Positions 12,490-20,817 of a stretch of 64,000 nucleotides of DNA are shown in pieces; the stretch's first letter is position 1, and each line of letters opens with the position of its first letter. The position numbers and the translations under genes are program-made. The stretch lies in the IMG/VR virus record IMGVR_UViG_3300031963_000066, positions 1 through 64,000 of that record; one strand, given 5' to 3'. Source of the stretch: a virus. A model generated the notes under the pieces. It did no database searches and had not been told where the DNA came from. It saw nothing but the letters and a program-made list of their open reading frames with translations.

Positions 12490-14204
12490 TTTGCAATCCT
12501 TGAAAAGTTTCCTTTTTTCTCAAACTTAATGACCGAACGAAACTTATCAAATAACTGGTCACCTTTGTGTGAAATAACAAACACATTAGTATCTGTACCC
12601 ATTTCATGTATCAACTTTAGGAATTCTTCTGTGCCTACTGTGTCAAGGCTAGAATCAAACACTTCATCCAGTATCAACAAATTTGTATTGGTACTATTCT
12701 TTAGTTTGGCAATCTGACGCCAAGTAAACAATAATGCCAAGTCAATACGCATCTTTTCACCTTCGGAGAAATTGGCATAAGAGAATTCATCACGGTGCCT
12801 ACTCTTAATTGTTTCTTCAAAGTTTTCATTGATGTTGAAGTTAACAAAGAAGTCCATTGCAGACAGGTACTTGTTAATCAACTTATTCATAATAGGTAGA
12901 TATTGTTTGATAATTTTGGTCTTAATGCCGTTATCTTTCAACAAATTACCTGCAAATTCATAGTAATGTTTTTCGTTCAAAAGTGTTTCATAGTTGTTTT
13001 TATATTCATCCAACTCAGTAATTAATTCAGTTAACTTTTGGTCGCCACCGGCATTATCGGTTTGTTTCTTGGACAATTCATCAATCTCAGTATTCAACTT
13101 AGAAATATAATTGCTTACGGCCGACATGGTGGAAGTATGTCTAATAATTTCACCATTGTGTGCATTGATGTGAGAAATGATACCAGTGATTGATTCTATT
13201 TCAGAAGTTACTTTACTTAACTCTTGTTCAATCTCAAGCAAGCCAGTTTTTTGTGTGTTTATTTTATTTGACTTTTCTTCTACCTGAGAATCTTTCCACT
13301 CAGGCGTGATCGGTTGTTTACAAGTTGGACAATCATGGTTACTTTCATAGAAGTCAATCTCTTTTTGGTTTCTGTCAATATTAGTTTGGACTTTACCTTT
13401 GATTTGAAATAGACCTTTGGACTTCTTGTCTAACTTTTCTTTTTTATCACCAACTTTAGTTTGTAACACTGCAATATGTTTGTTAATCAACTCAATATCA
13501 TTTATCAATTTATTGTGTTGTTCTTTTGATTTTTCAATTTCTTCCCGTTTACGCTGAATCTCCGCATCGTTATTCTTCTTATGTTCTTCGATGTTTTGTT
13601 TTTGTAAATTGATTTTTTCTTCGGTTAAAGAAATGGCATACTTAGATTTGGTTGTCTCATCTTTAATGGATGACATTTTTTCTTTGACAACCGAATTCAT
13701 GGACGAGAAGATTTGAATGTCTAGTAAGTCCTCAATAATTGTTCTGCGGTCAGCGGCAGACAATTGCATGAAAGGAACAAAGGATGCTGAACCAAGGATG
13801 ACAACCTGCGTAAAGGACTTATAATTTAGTTTGAGAATTTGTTTCTCTAGTACTTCTTGGTAGTCTTTCGCAGCTGCATCCTGGTTCAGCAGAATATCAT
13901 TGGCGTAAATCTCAAATGTATTGGGTTTGATACCACGAATAATTTTATATCGTTTCTGGCCAATGTTGAATTCAATCTCAACCACACATTCTTTGGTGTT
14001 GATAGAATTTGGTAACTGTGGTTTGTTTATTTTACGAAATGGTTTGCCAAATAGGCCAAAGCAAAGTGCATCCAGAATCGTGGACTTACCTGCACCATTT
14101 TGCCCAATAATTAAAGTATTGGTAGACTTGGTAAAATTAATCTCGGTGAATGCTGCACCGGTGGAAAGAAAGTTTTTCCAACGAACCTTTTGAAATAAAA
14201 TCAT
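12486..14204 (-). CDS. 46: Recombination nuclease ATPase subunit gp46
   Basis: A 572-residue SMC/Rad50-like ATPase. Walker A is GQNGAGKST (34-42). Two coiled-coil arms flank a zinc hook CPTC at about residue 290. The ABC signature is NFSEGEKMRID and Walker B is NLLILDEVFDS near the C-terminus. With gp47 it resects DNA ends for recombination-dependent replication and degrades host DNA. Length equals that of T4 gp46 (560). The ATG overlaps the gene 47 stop. Confidence 0.97.
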   Translation of the reverse strand: MILFQKVRWKNFLSTGAAFTEINFTKSTNTLIIGQNGAGKSTILDALCFGLFGKPFRKINKPQLPNSINTKECVVEIEFNIGQKRYKIIRGIKPNTFEIYANDILLNQDAAAKDYQEVLEKQILKLNYKSFTQVVILGSASFVPFMQLSAADRRTIIEDLLDIQIFSSMNSVVKEKMSSIKDETTKSKYAISLTEEKINLQKQNIEEHKKNNDAEIQRKREEIEKSKEQHNKLINDIELINKHIAVLQTKVGDKKEKLDKKSKGLFQIKGKVQTNIDRNQKEIDFYESNHDCPTCKQPITPEWKDSQVEEKSNKINTQKTGLLEIEQELSKVTSEIESITGIISHINAHNGEIIRHTSTMSAVSNYISKLNTEIDELSKKQTDNAGGDQKLTELITELDEYKNNYETLLNEKHYYEFAGNLLKDNGIKTKIIKQYLPIMNKLINKYLSAMDFFVNFNINENFEETIKSRHRDEFSYANFSEGEKMRIDLALLFTWRQIAKLKNSTNTNLLILDEVFDSSLDTVGTEEFLKLIHEMGTDTNVFVISHKGDQLFDKFRSVIKFEKKGNFSRIAK

Positions 14205-15283
14205 GCTTGTTCAGTATTCAATGCCTCTACATAGAGTTCTTTTAATAATGTTTTCAACTTAGTATTATCTATGTTATCTTCTTTGATGTTATCGACATAC
14301 TTGTTTAGAATTGTCAGAGTATCTTCGGCCTGGTTGACCATATTGTCATCAACACCTTCGGTCAAATCTGTAAAATCTTCAGCAATTGTAATGTCTGCTG
14401 GGTTCACATTATACAGGTTATTCATGAACTTGTCAAACAAATACGGATTGGTTTTGTTTATTACAACCACTTTGACATAGGTGTTTGCATATGGTTTGAA
14501 ATCCATACCATCAAGTTCTTTAATGGTATTCACTTTGTCATCGTACATAATACGATGAAACATTTTGTTTGGATTCTCTACGAATTCAAGTTGATGAGAA
14601 TCCAAATCAAACAAATGAAAACCCCTAGCGTCATTGTAATCTTGCCAAGTAAGTTCGTATGGGTTCCCCAAATAGTAGATATCATTAGCAGAAGATTTGT
14701 GATGGTAATGACCACTAAAAGTGTGACTAAACTTCCTAAAAATTCCACGATCCAGTCCTCCTTCGGATGGCATACCACGATACATCGCAAAGCCGGCAAT
14801 CTCAAAATGACCCATACAAAGGGTTGCTGAGGTATTATTCAACTCTTGCATAGAGTTCTCGTAGTTCTCAGCGCATATCCATGGCATCATACAAACATCA
14901 GCGGTTGTGTTTGCATAGTCCAAATGAATTGTTTGTGGTGAATCAATAACATTAATGTTGTCATATTCTTTTAACAACAAATCTACCGAGTTCACATCAT
15001 TGGTGTTCTTAAAGTATGTGTCGTGATTACCTGCCAACATATGAACTTCAACACCCAATGCATACAACGGGTCAAAGAACATTTCTTTGGTGCGTTTCAG
15101 TGAGTAGAAGTTAATGTACTTTCTACGGTCAAAGGTATCACCGAGAATAAGAACAGTCTTAATCTTTTCTTTAACCAACGTTGGAAAGAATGTTTCTTTA
15201 TAAAACTTCTCATAGAAATCTAAGAAAAGTGTGGAATCATTTCTCGCACCAAAATGTTGGTCAGTTATTATTGCTACTTTCAT
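14201..15283 (-). CDS. 47: Recombination nuclease subunit gp47
   Basis: A 360-residue Mre11/SbcD-like calcineurin-fold nuclease, near T4 length (339). Metal-binding motifs appear in order: DQHFG (8-12), GDTFDRR (about 48-54), GNHDTY (about 95-100), GHFEIAG and SGHYHHK (about 190-197). It pairs with gp46. The ATG overlaps the stop of the nucleotidyltransferase gene (ATGA), and its own stop overlaps gene 46. Confidence 0.97.
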   Translation of the reverse strand: MKVAIITDQHFGARNDSTLFLDFYEKFYKETFFPTLVKEKIKTVLILGDTFDRRKYINFYSLKRTKEMFFDPLYALGVEVHMLAGNHDTYFKNTNDVNSVDLLLKEYDNINVIDSPQTIHLDYANTTADVCMMPWICAENYENSMQELNNTSATLCMGHFEIAGFAMYRGMPSEGGLDRGIFRKFSHTFSGHYHHKSSANDIYYLGNPYELTWQDYNDARGFHLFDLDSHQLEFVENPNKMFHRIMYDDKVNTIKELDGMDFKPYANTYVKVVVINKTNPYLFDKFMNNLYNVNPADITIAEDFTDLTEGVDDNMVNQAEDTLTILNKYVDNIKEDNIDNTKLKTLLKELYVEALNTEQA

Positions 15284-15690
15284 TTACTCTTTTCAATTTC
15301 CAATACTCTTTGCCGTAACTCAGTGGTTGAAAAACTGTGTTGGCGACTGTTAAAATAGACTGACATAGGTAACTGATAACCAGTAAACTGTTTATCCCTA
15401 TATTCTTCACCTATGATTCTAACATCTATTGGATAAGAAGTCAATATGTCCATCAATTCTTTTTCAGTGGCATATGGTATAATTTCATCAACAAATTTAC
15501 AAGCCTGTACCTGTATGAATCTTTCCAGTACCGTTTGTATTGGTTTGTTTTTAGTGGTAGGTCTATCAATCGTAGGATCCATTTGTAAACCTACCATCAA
15601 ATAATCACACTGAGTCTTTGCCTCTTTCAACATCATCACATGGCCAGCATGGAACAAATCAAAAGTTGAACATGTAAATCCTATTCTCAT
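15280..15690 (-). CDS. TagD-like nucleotidyltransferase
   Basis: A 136-residue cytidylyltransferase-fold protein with HAGH (14-17) in the first turn and STTELRQR near residue 125, corresponding to the ISTT..R end motif of glycerol-3-phosphate cytidylyltransferases. It would link CMP to a phosphorylated alcohol. Why T4-like phages carry it next to 55 and 47 is unknown. The ATG at 15690 is chosen over the in-frame GTG because GAGGAG precedes it by five bases; that GAGGAG is the end of gene 55. Confidence 0.88.
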   Translation of the reverse strand: MRIGFTCSTFDLFHAGHVMMLKEAKTQCDYLMVGLQMDPTIDRPTTKNKPIQTVLERFIQVQACKFVDEIIPYATEKELMDILTSYPIDVRIIGEEYRDKQFTGYQLPMSVYFNSRQHSFSTTELRQRVLEIEKSK

Positions 15691-15692
15691 AA

Positions 15693-16238
15693 TCACTCCT
15701 CAATAAATTTTTCAAGCCCTTTTGGTTTCTTTGCCGCATCTTTTTCGGCTTTCTTTGTTTTTCTGGCTACTTCATATGTCTCAATGAATTCGGCAATGTT
15801 ATCATAGAGTTCAAATTGTTTACTTGAACCATCTTCACTCTCTAACATCTCAAATTCATCCAGTATACCATACATCTCTGTGGCCTTGTACTTCACATAC
15901 AGTTGTTTCTTTTCTTTCTGTATTCGTCTTAGGAATGCAAAGTAGATTACTTGTGTGAAGTATGCAAATGGATTCTTAGACTTGTCTGGATCAAAGTTCT
16001 CAAAGTACATCAAACAGTTTTCAATACCATCGGAAATCATTTCATCACGGTAAGTGTAATTGATAAAGTTTGGTTTGTGTGATAGACCTTCGGCAATCTT
16101 CATAAAGCATTCACCAATGTAATTTGGAATGTTTGGTTTAGGTTTGCCAGCCTTTTCGGCTTCTACGCATCGTGTTTTGTAATCAACCAATGCCGTTAGG
16201 AAATCTTGATTGTTTATATAATGTTTCTGTTTACTCAT
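15693..16238 (-). CDS. 55: Late-transcription sigma factor gp55
   Basis: A 181-residue homologue of T4 gp55 (185 residues), the minimal sigma that recognises the TATAAATA late box on host RNA polymerase with gp45. Recognisable blocks are PNYIGECFMKIAEGLSHKPNF, RDEMISDGIENCLMYFENFDP and KNPFAYFTQVIYFAFLRRIQKEKKQ (shown in part as FAYFTQVIYFAFLRRI), the sigma region-2 like core. Its presence fits the many late boxes in this window. No strong ribosome site is visible before the ATG. It heads the 55-47-46 operon. Confidence 0.95.
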   Translation of the reverse strand: MSKQKHYINNQDFLTALVDYKTRCVEAEKAGKPKPNIPNYIGECFMKIAEGLSHKPNFINYTYRDEMISDGIENCLMYFENFDPDKSKNPFAYFTQVIYFAFLRRIQKEKKQLYVKYKATEMYGILDEFEMLESEDGSSKQFELYDNIAEFIETYEVARKTKKAEKDAAKKPKGLEKFIEE

Positions 16239-16345
16239 TCAAATGTACCATAAAAAGTTGTTGACAAAGGGCTTGACATGTGTTAAAGTCCACGGTGTAG
16301 CCCGGATGATGATATTAATATATTAATTTATTAGGTATTAGGTTA
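16239..16345. promoter_or_regulatory. Gene 55 leader region with AT-rich repeats
   Basis: It contains tandem TATTAAT/TATTAGG units (about 16312-16361). On the minus strand GGGCT/AGCCC can pair across about 24 bases in the gene 55 leader. The plus strand shows TTGACA (16261-16266), 17 bases and TAAAGT (16284-16289), a promoter-like pattern pointing away from gene 55 and antisense to uvsW. No minus-strand promoter is clear. Confidence 0.4.
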
Positions 16346-16699
16346 TTAATGTATTAAGGAATTCTTCCTTGATTCCTTTTCTTCAAAAGCGGAAAGTACC
16401 TCATCAGTAAGAGCTACCTCCTTTTCTTTCTTAGTCGCTTCGGTAAATTTAATTACCGTATTCAGATAATATTCTTCAAAGTCCTCAGTAGGATCCATTG
16501 CACATAGGATATTATCCGCATCTATTTCTACCGTATTTTCTTTAATGACAGACATAGGTAACCAACATTGCAACATCAAATTGGTGCCACGAATTTCAAA
16601 TAACATAGGATCGGTAATCTCTATTGTGTCATTTACCGTGTATTCGCAATTACAAATTACATCTAGACCGTCTTTAAATCTTACTATTTTAATGGCCAT
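16346..16699 (-). CDS. Conserved-context protein of unknown function
   Basis: A 117-residue protein. The first 80 residues look like a small beta barrel (MAIKIVRFKDGLDVICNCEY, then strands to about 75), and the rest is an acidic and basic helical tail. A gene of this size lies between uvsW and 55 in related phages as far as I recall. An Sm-like fold is possible but unproven. It begins 11 bases inside the end of uvsW. Confidence 0.7.
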   Translation of the reverse strand: MAIKIVRFKDGLDVICNCEYTVNDTIEITDPMLFEIRGTNLMLQCWLPMSVIKENTVEIDADNILCAMDPTEDFEEYYLNTVIKFTEATKKEKEVALTDEVLSAFEEKESRKNSLIH

Positions 16700-18176
16700 T
16701 TTTAAGTCCTATATTGTAAATTTTAAAAGTAAACTTCTCCTCATTATATATCTTTACTCTTTCGATGAAGTGTTGTAATGTGAAGTTTGTGTGTTTTTTG
16801 ATTCTTAAATCATCTGATATATCATAGAGTGTGGCCATTTCTTTACCTTCATTCTGTCGTAAACCTCTACCAATTGATTGTAAATTTCTAACCCTTGATT
16901 TACTTGGGCTCGCAAATATGATGTTGTGTAGATTTCTAATGTTTGTACCAGTAGAGAATGTTCCAAAACTGGCCACGGTGATTGCATCGTTTTCTATTTC
17001 CATAATTTTCCTAACTTGTTCTCTCACCTCAGTGTCCACATCACCGTCAATAAAATAAACACTGCGACCATTTGCCTTCTCTTTAATCATTTCGTATAAT
17101 GCACGACCATGTTTTTTCATTTGAAACAAAACCAATGTGTTTTTCTCCAAACTGATTGCCAAATTACGAATGAAACGATTTCTGTTTTCAGACTCAATCA
17201 AATATTTCAACTCATCTGGATATGATGCATCTTTCATTTCCTTACATATCTCATCGGAATGTTTCAGTATCAAACACTTTATGTTGAATGCTGATAATTG
17301 TTTCTTGTCAATCAATTCTTTGGTTGATATAACTTTTTTGGTTGGACCAAACAAACCTTCTAGTACCAGTTTGTGTGTTTTGGTGCCGTCTAGTGTACCA
17401 GTCAAACCAATTCTATACTTTGCATTGACACAAGATGTTAGTATTGATGTTAAAGATTGTGCCTTGAACAGGTGTGCCTCATCACCAATCACATATTGAA
17501 ATTGATGAAAATAATCTGGCGGTAACTTATACAGTGATTGCCATGTGGAGATTGTTAGATTCTTGTCCGTCATCTTATCTTTACCTTGATAGATTCGATG
17601 TACATTTTCTTCCACATTAAAACCATTCTCTGTCGAATAGTCTGCAAAATCGGAATATAACTGTTCAACCAAAGTTGTTGTTGGAACAATGATTAAACCT
17701 TTTAACTGTTGATACTGCAACAATTGTCTGAATAACAAATATATGATAAGAGATTTACCTGATGCGGTTGGAGATAATAACAAGGCTCTCCGTTTTTGCA
17801 TGGCCTCAATAAATGCATTTTGTTGGTGTTCTCTGACACCAATTTGTTTTCTTTGTGAATGTAGATTCAGTGTGTCAAAGAATTTCTGTGCATGATAGAC
17901 AGAATATTCATCTTCAATAATGTCATTTGAGTATGTATATTCCCGTTCATCACAAAACTCTTTAAGATATGGAATCAATCCAAGATATAGTTGAGAGGTC
18001 TGTAGATTGAATAGTCGAATCTTACCGTCCCATATGCGATTCCGATAGGCTGGAACGAACTGATAACCAGGTACAAAGAATGTGAAGTACTCAGATAACT
18101 CCTTTGCAACATGCTTCTCACAGGTCACTTTGGCGTATACTTCATCTTTCTTTGTGATTGTTAAATGTTCAACCAT
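16689..18176 (-). CDS. uvsW: DNA/RNA helicase UvsW
   Basis: A 495-residue superfamily 2 helicase, near T4 UvsW length (503). Walker A is PTASGKS (136-142), the DEAH box is at 232-235, motif III-like GLTGTLDG follows at about 260, and motif VI is QSIGRGLRQ near 435. The N-terminal 110 residues match the small double-stranded DNA-binding domain. It unwinds R-loops and branched DNA and helps switch from origin to recombination-dependent replication. Its start overlaps the tiny membrane-protein gene. Confidence 0.95.
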   Translation of the reverse strand: MVEHLTITKKDEVYAKVTCEKHVAKELSEYFTFFVPGYQFVPAYRNRIWDGKIRLFNLQTSQLYLGLIPYLKEFCDEREYTYSNDIIEDEYSVYHAQKFFDTLNLHSQRKQIGVREHQQNAFIEAMQKRRALLLSPTASGKSLIIYLLFRQLLQYQQLKGLIIVPTTTLVEQLYSDFADYSTENGFNVEENVHRIYQGKDKMTDKNLTISTWQSLYKLPPDYFHQFQYVIGDEAHLFKAQSLTSILTSCVNAKYRIGLTGTLDGTKTHKLVLEGLFGPTKKVISTKELIDKKQLSAFNIKCLILKHSDEICKEMKDASYPDELKYLIESENRNRFIRNLAISLEKNTLVLFQMKKHGRALYEMIKEKANGRSVYFIDGDVDTEVREQVRKIMEIENDAITVASFGTFSTGTNIRNLHNIIFASPSKSRVRNLQSIGRGLRQNEGKEMATLYDISDDLRIKKHTNFTLQHFIERVKIYNEEKFTFKIYNIGLKNGH

Positions 18177-18339
18177 AATTATATCTTAAGGCATAGTATA
18201 AAGCCATACACGCAAAATAAAAGACCACAAAATACAAAGCCTTTGTTCTCCACATGGTTGCGGCAAAAAACATACCTATCATAAAAGAAAATAGGTTTAA
18301 TGTATCTATTGATATTGATAATAGATTACTGTCCGCCAA
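18169..18339 (-). CDS. 56-residue two-helix membrane protein, overlapping frame
   Basis: The frame starts at TTG (18337-18339), six bases after a GGGAGA in the uvsY end, and stops at TGA (18169-18171) inside the first codons of uvsW. It therefore overlaps both neighbours by 8-14 bases and fills the entire gap. Residues about 16-29 (FSFMIGMFFAAT) and 34-51 (ALYFVVFYFACMALYYAL) are strongly hydrophobic, separated by MWRTK. No family recognised. A shorter product from internal ATG at codon 20 is possible. Too short for many gene finders. Confidence 0.6.
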   Translation of the reverse strand: MADSNLLSISIDTLNLFSFMIGMFFAATMWRTKALYFVVFYFACMALYYALRYNYG

Positions 18340-18760
18340 CGAATTTCTCCCATGATATAAAGTCTCGCAGTTGCCATGTTCTTTGTTTCAATTCGGCCAT
18401 AATAGATTCAATAACTGAAACGACTTCCTCATGGTAGACCTTTTTCTCCAATAATTTAATAAGGTCTTTGTCTGCTTCCAAATAGGTGTTAATATCAGAC
18501 TTCAATGCAAACTGGAATGGTTCCCAACCATATTCATTCAATTCATCTTGTGACATTTTACCTGTAAAGTATTCCCATTTTACCTTACGCATACGCAGGT
18601 AATCAAAGTGGGCTTTCTTTGATGCGATTTTGTGTTTGGTGAGGATACCAAGATACTTACTGTGATATACAGGTATCTTTAATAATTCTCTGCTGGGTTC
18701 GGTCTGGTCTATAACTGCATCCGATTCCCACATTTTTAGTATTTGCTCAAGTGTTTCCAT
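18326..18760 (-). CDS. uvsY: Recombination mediator UvsY
   Basis: A 144-residue helical protein of UvsY size (T4: 137). It shows the ordered pattern VYHSKYLGILTKHKI, KKAHFDYLRMRKVKWEYFTGKMS and a C-terminal AELKQRTWQLRDFISWEKF (shown in part), which aligns with T4 UvsY. It loads UvsX on single-stranded DNA covered by gp32. It has its own consensus promoter (18789-18817). Confidence 0.9.
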   Translation of the reverse strand: METLEQILKMWESDAVIDQTEPSRELLKIPVYHSKYLGILTKHKIASKKAHFDYLRMRKVKWEYFTGKMSQDELNEYGWEPFQFALKSDINTYLEADKDLIKLLEKKVYHEEVVSVIESIMAELKQRTWQLRDFISWEKFVGGQ

Positions 18761-18788
18761 AGTTATTCATAATTGCCATAATCAAAAC

Positions 18789-18817
18789 ATTATATCACAA
18801 AAGTATTAAACTGTCAA
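18789..18817 (-). promoter_or_regulatory. Consensus sigma70 promoter of uvsY-uvsW
   Basis: TTGACA (18812-18817), 17-base spacer, TATAAT (18789-18794). It overlaps the last codons of the tube-like gene. The start would lie near 18782, about 22 bases before the uvsY ATG. Confidence 0.9.
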
Positions 18818-19318
18818 GTATTTGTATGATTGATATCTAAATGTTGCCGATGCGGTTATTATTGTATCTGCTGATTGTGTAGTATCAAATCTAAGTGCGC
18901 TAATAGTTAAAGGAAACACATTTGTGAATTGTATTCTTAAAATAGGATTGTTTAATCCACTCAGTATACTTAATGTTGCATCGGAAAAATTTTTATTGTC
19001 TTGTAGTTCTTTACTACCATCACGCTTTTCAAAACCATCAGGATCAGCAATGGAAGTGAACCAATCGTATATGTTTTTCCATGACTGTAGTTCTTCATCT
19101 ATTATAAATTCTATGTCCAATGGTTCATAGGTCAGTTTGGTGCCTGGTGAAAACATGTCCAAAAACGGAGTAGGTTTCATAACTTCACCCAAAGAAACAC
19201 CTGGTAGATTAACCTGTTGGCAAAAATATTGTGTGGCCCTAATTCTATCGAATGTCAATAAGAATTTGGTGGGTTGAAGTAAATCGGTATTTTCTGGTGT
19301 TCTGGTTATTGCAGACAT
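18806..19318 (-). CDS. Tail-tube-fold virion protein (possible gp3/gp54 role)
   Basis: A 170-residue protein with the tube-like pattern of the gp19 family: QPTKFLLTFDRI (15-26), QQVNLPGVSLG (about 34-44), YEPLDIEFIIDEELQSWKNIYDWF (about 65-88, given in part), and a C-terminal strand set. In related phages the slot between 23 and uvsY is often called gp3, the tail completion protein. A baseplate tube initiator is another option. Ribosome site AGAGGAG lies in a hairpin beside a late box (19324-19346). Confidence 0.65.
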   Translation of the reverse strand: MSAITRTPENTDLLQPTKFLLTFDRIRATQYFCQQVNLPGVSLGEVMKPTPFLDMFSPGTKLTYEPLDIEFIIDEELQSWKNIYDWFTSIADPDGFEKRDGSKELQDNKNFSDATLSILSGLNNPILRIQFTNVFPLTISALRFDTTQSADTIITASATFRYQSYKYLTV

Positions 19319-19323
19319 ATTAT

Positions 19324-19346
19324 CTCCTCTATGTACTATTTAGGAG
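19324..19346 (-). promoter_or_regulatory. Late box plus Shine-Dalgarno hairpin (tube-like gene)
   Basis: CTCCT (19342-19346) can pair with AGGAG (19324-19328), which is the ribosome site of the gene starting at 19318. The late box CCTAAATA (19337-19344) overlaps the left arm, so transcripts starting near 19331 would lack it and have a free ribosome site. Confidence 0.55.
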
Positions 19347-19348
19347 TC

Positions 19349-19376
19349 AAAAAAAAGGGACCCGAAGGTCCCTTTT
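19349..19376 (-). terminator. Terminator after major capsid gene
   Basis: Minus strand AAAAGGGACC-TTCG-GGTCCC then eight T: a stable UUCG tetraloop hairpin. A second small hairpin GTCACCGTTAAGAGTGAC precedes it (19381-19398). Confidence 0.95.
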
Positions 19377-19415
19377 AAATGTCACTCTTAACGGTGACTC
19401 TTCCCATCCCTGGGA

Positions 19416-20765
19416 TTACATCAAGTTGCGAACTTGGAAAATACGGTAGTACACGTTTGAACGAGCGTTCAATGCACCGTTGCCAGTGGTCAAACCAGTT
19501 GCGAATGGGTTTGCAACCATGCCGTAACGAGTCTTGAAACCAATCTTTGGTTGGAATGTGTACTGGTCAACTGCACGAACCATTTGTAGAGGAACGTATG
19601 GGCAGTAGAATAGACCAGCGTCATAAGGAGAAGTACCCTTATAACCGATTGTTACCAATTCTTGGTTAGATGTGTAACCACCGAAGTATGGGTCGATGTA
19701 GACCTTGATACGACCGTGCAACATACCAGCAAATGTGTTACCAGTGTCATCAACTTGTAGGTCAGCAGACAAAGCAGGTGTGTATTGCAACACGCCAGCC
19801 ATTGCCATAGCAGAAGCAACGTCAGATGATACGATCATCACGTTACCTTTACCACGACGAGTTTGCTTAGCAATTACGTTTGCATCACGTTCGATTTGGA
19901 AAATCAAACCTTTGAAACGTTCAACAGACCAACGACCGTTAGAGTCAGTGTCCAAGTCGAAAGAACCAGCAGTTGTAGTACCATACTGAGCACCTGCAAC
20001 AGCGCATGTATAGATTGTACGGATAACTTCACGGTTGATTTCAGCAAGAATCTCAGTAGAAAGAATGTTTGACAATTCTGTTTCAGCATCCAAACCATGG
20101 ATTGCCTTCAAGTCTTGTGCAAGTTCTAGTGAGTATTCAGCTTTCAACGCACGGCTTTGAGCAGTAACAGTAACTTTCTCAATTGAGAATGCCATTTGTT
20201 GGAATGTGCTGTCTGTGTCAGCACCCAATGCTTCTGCTGTAGCAGTAGACATACCAATACCACTTGTAACAGCGTTAGCAGTTGCAAAGTTTGTGAATGG
20301 ATTTGCATCGGTATCTTTAGAGGTATTACCACGGAAACCGTATAGGTTGTTTTCAGAACCAACACCAGAGAACTTGGTGTTTGCTTCGCCATAGAATGCT
20401 TCGTTAGCGTTAGCAGTTGCACCAGATTGTGCATTGTAACGAGCACGCATTGCAAAGATCAAGCCTGTTGGGCCTGTCATTGGCTGAACGCCTGCAATGT
20501 CATAAGCAATCATGTTAGGCAATGCACGGCGAACCAAACTAATCAAGATTGGATCGTAGTTAGAAATGCCAGAACCTGTAACGTTTGTTGGAGCAGCAGA
20601 AACTGCTGTTTCGTTCAACTGCTGGCTAGCAGTCATCATTTCACGTTGTTGGTTTTCCAAAACAAGTGCTGTAACAGCTTTCTTGTATGGGTCTTTGATG
20701 GACTCTAGGCCTTCGTGCTCAAGCACTGGTGCCCATTTTTTTTGTAGTTCTTCTGTTAGATACAT
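19416..20765 (-). CDS. 23: Major capsid protein gp23
   Basis: A 449-residue major head protein, in the range of exo-T-even gp23 (T4: 521 before cleavage). Typical blocks are KKWAPVLEHEGLESIKDPYK (9-28), PNMIAYDIAGVQPMTGPTGLIFAMRARY (about 84-110, shown in part as YDIAGVQPMTGPTG) and a C-terminal KIGFKTRYGMVANPFA. The N-terminal propeptide would be removed by gp21. Codon use is less AT-rich than in fibre genes, as expected for high expression. AAGGAG precedes the ATG, and a late promoter lies at 20805. Confidence 0.98.
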   Translation of the reverse strand: MYLTEELQKKWAPVLEHEGLESIKDPYKKAVTALVLENQQREMMTASQQLNETAVSAAPTNVTGSGISNYDPILISLVRRALPNMIAYDIAGVQPMTGPTGLIFAMRARYNAQSGATANANEAFYGEANTKFSGVGSENNLYGFRGNTSKDTDANPFTNFATANAVTSGIGMSTATAEALGADTDSTFQQMAFSIEKVTVTAQSRALKAEYSLELAQDLKAIHGLDAETELSNILSTEILAEINREVIRTIYTCAVAGAQYGTTTAGSFDLDTDSNGRWSVERFKGLIFQIERDANVIAKQTRRGKGNVMIVSSDVASAMAMAGVLQYTPALSADLQVDDTGNTFAGMLHGRIKVYIDPYFGGYTSNQELVTIGYKGTSPYDAGLFYCPYVPLQMVRAVDQYTFQPKIGFKTRYGMVANPFATGLTTGNGALNARSNVYYRIFQVRNLM

Positions 20766-20795
20766 TTAGTATTCTCCTTGTAAGTATCTTTTAAT

Positions 20796-20817
20796 GGTAA
20801 AGTTTATTTATTTTACC
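20796..20817 (-). promoter_or_regulatory. Late promoter of gene 23
   Basis: AATAAATA (20805-20812) lies about 40 bases before the gene 23 ATG. It sits in the loop of an inverted repeat GGTAAA (20812-20817) / TTTACC (20796-20801). Confidence 0.75.

Noticed and set aside
16312-16361. AT-rich tandem TATTAAT units as a replication origin
   Set aside because: No supporting features such as primer promoter with R-loop form or initiator sites; kept only as a leader-region description.
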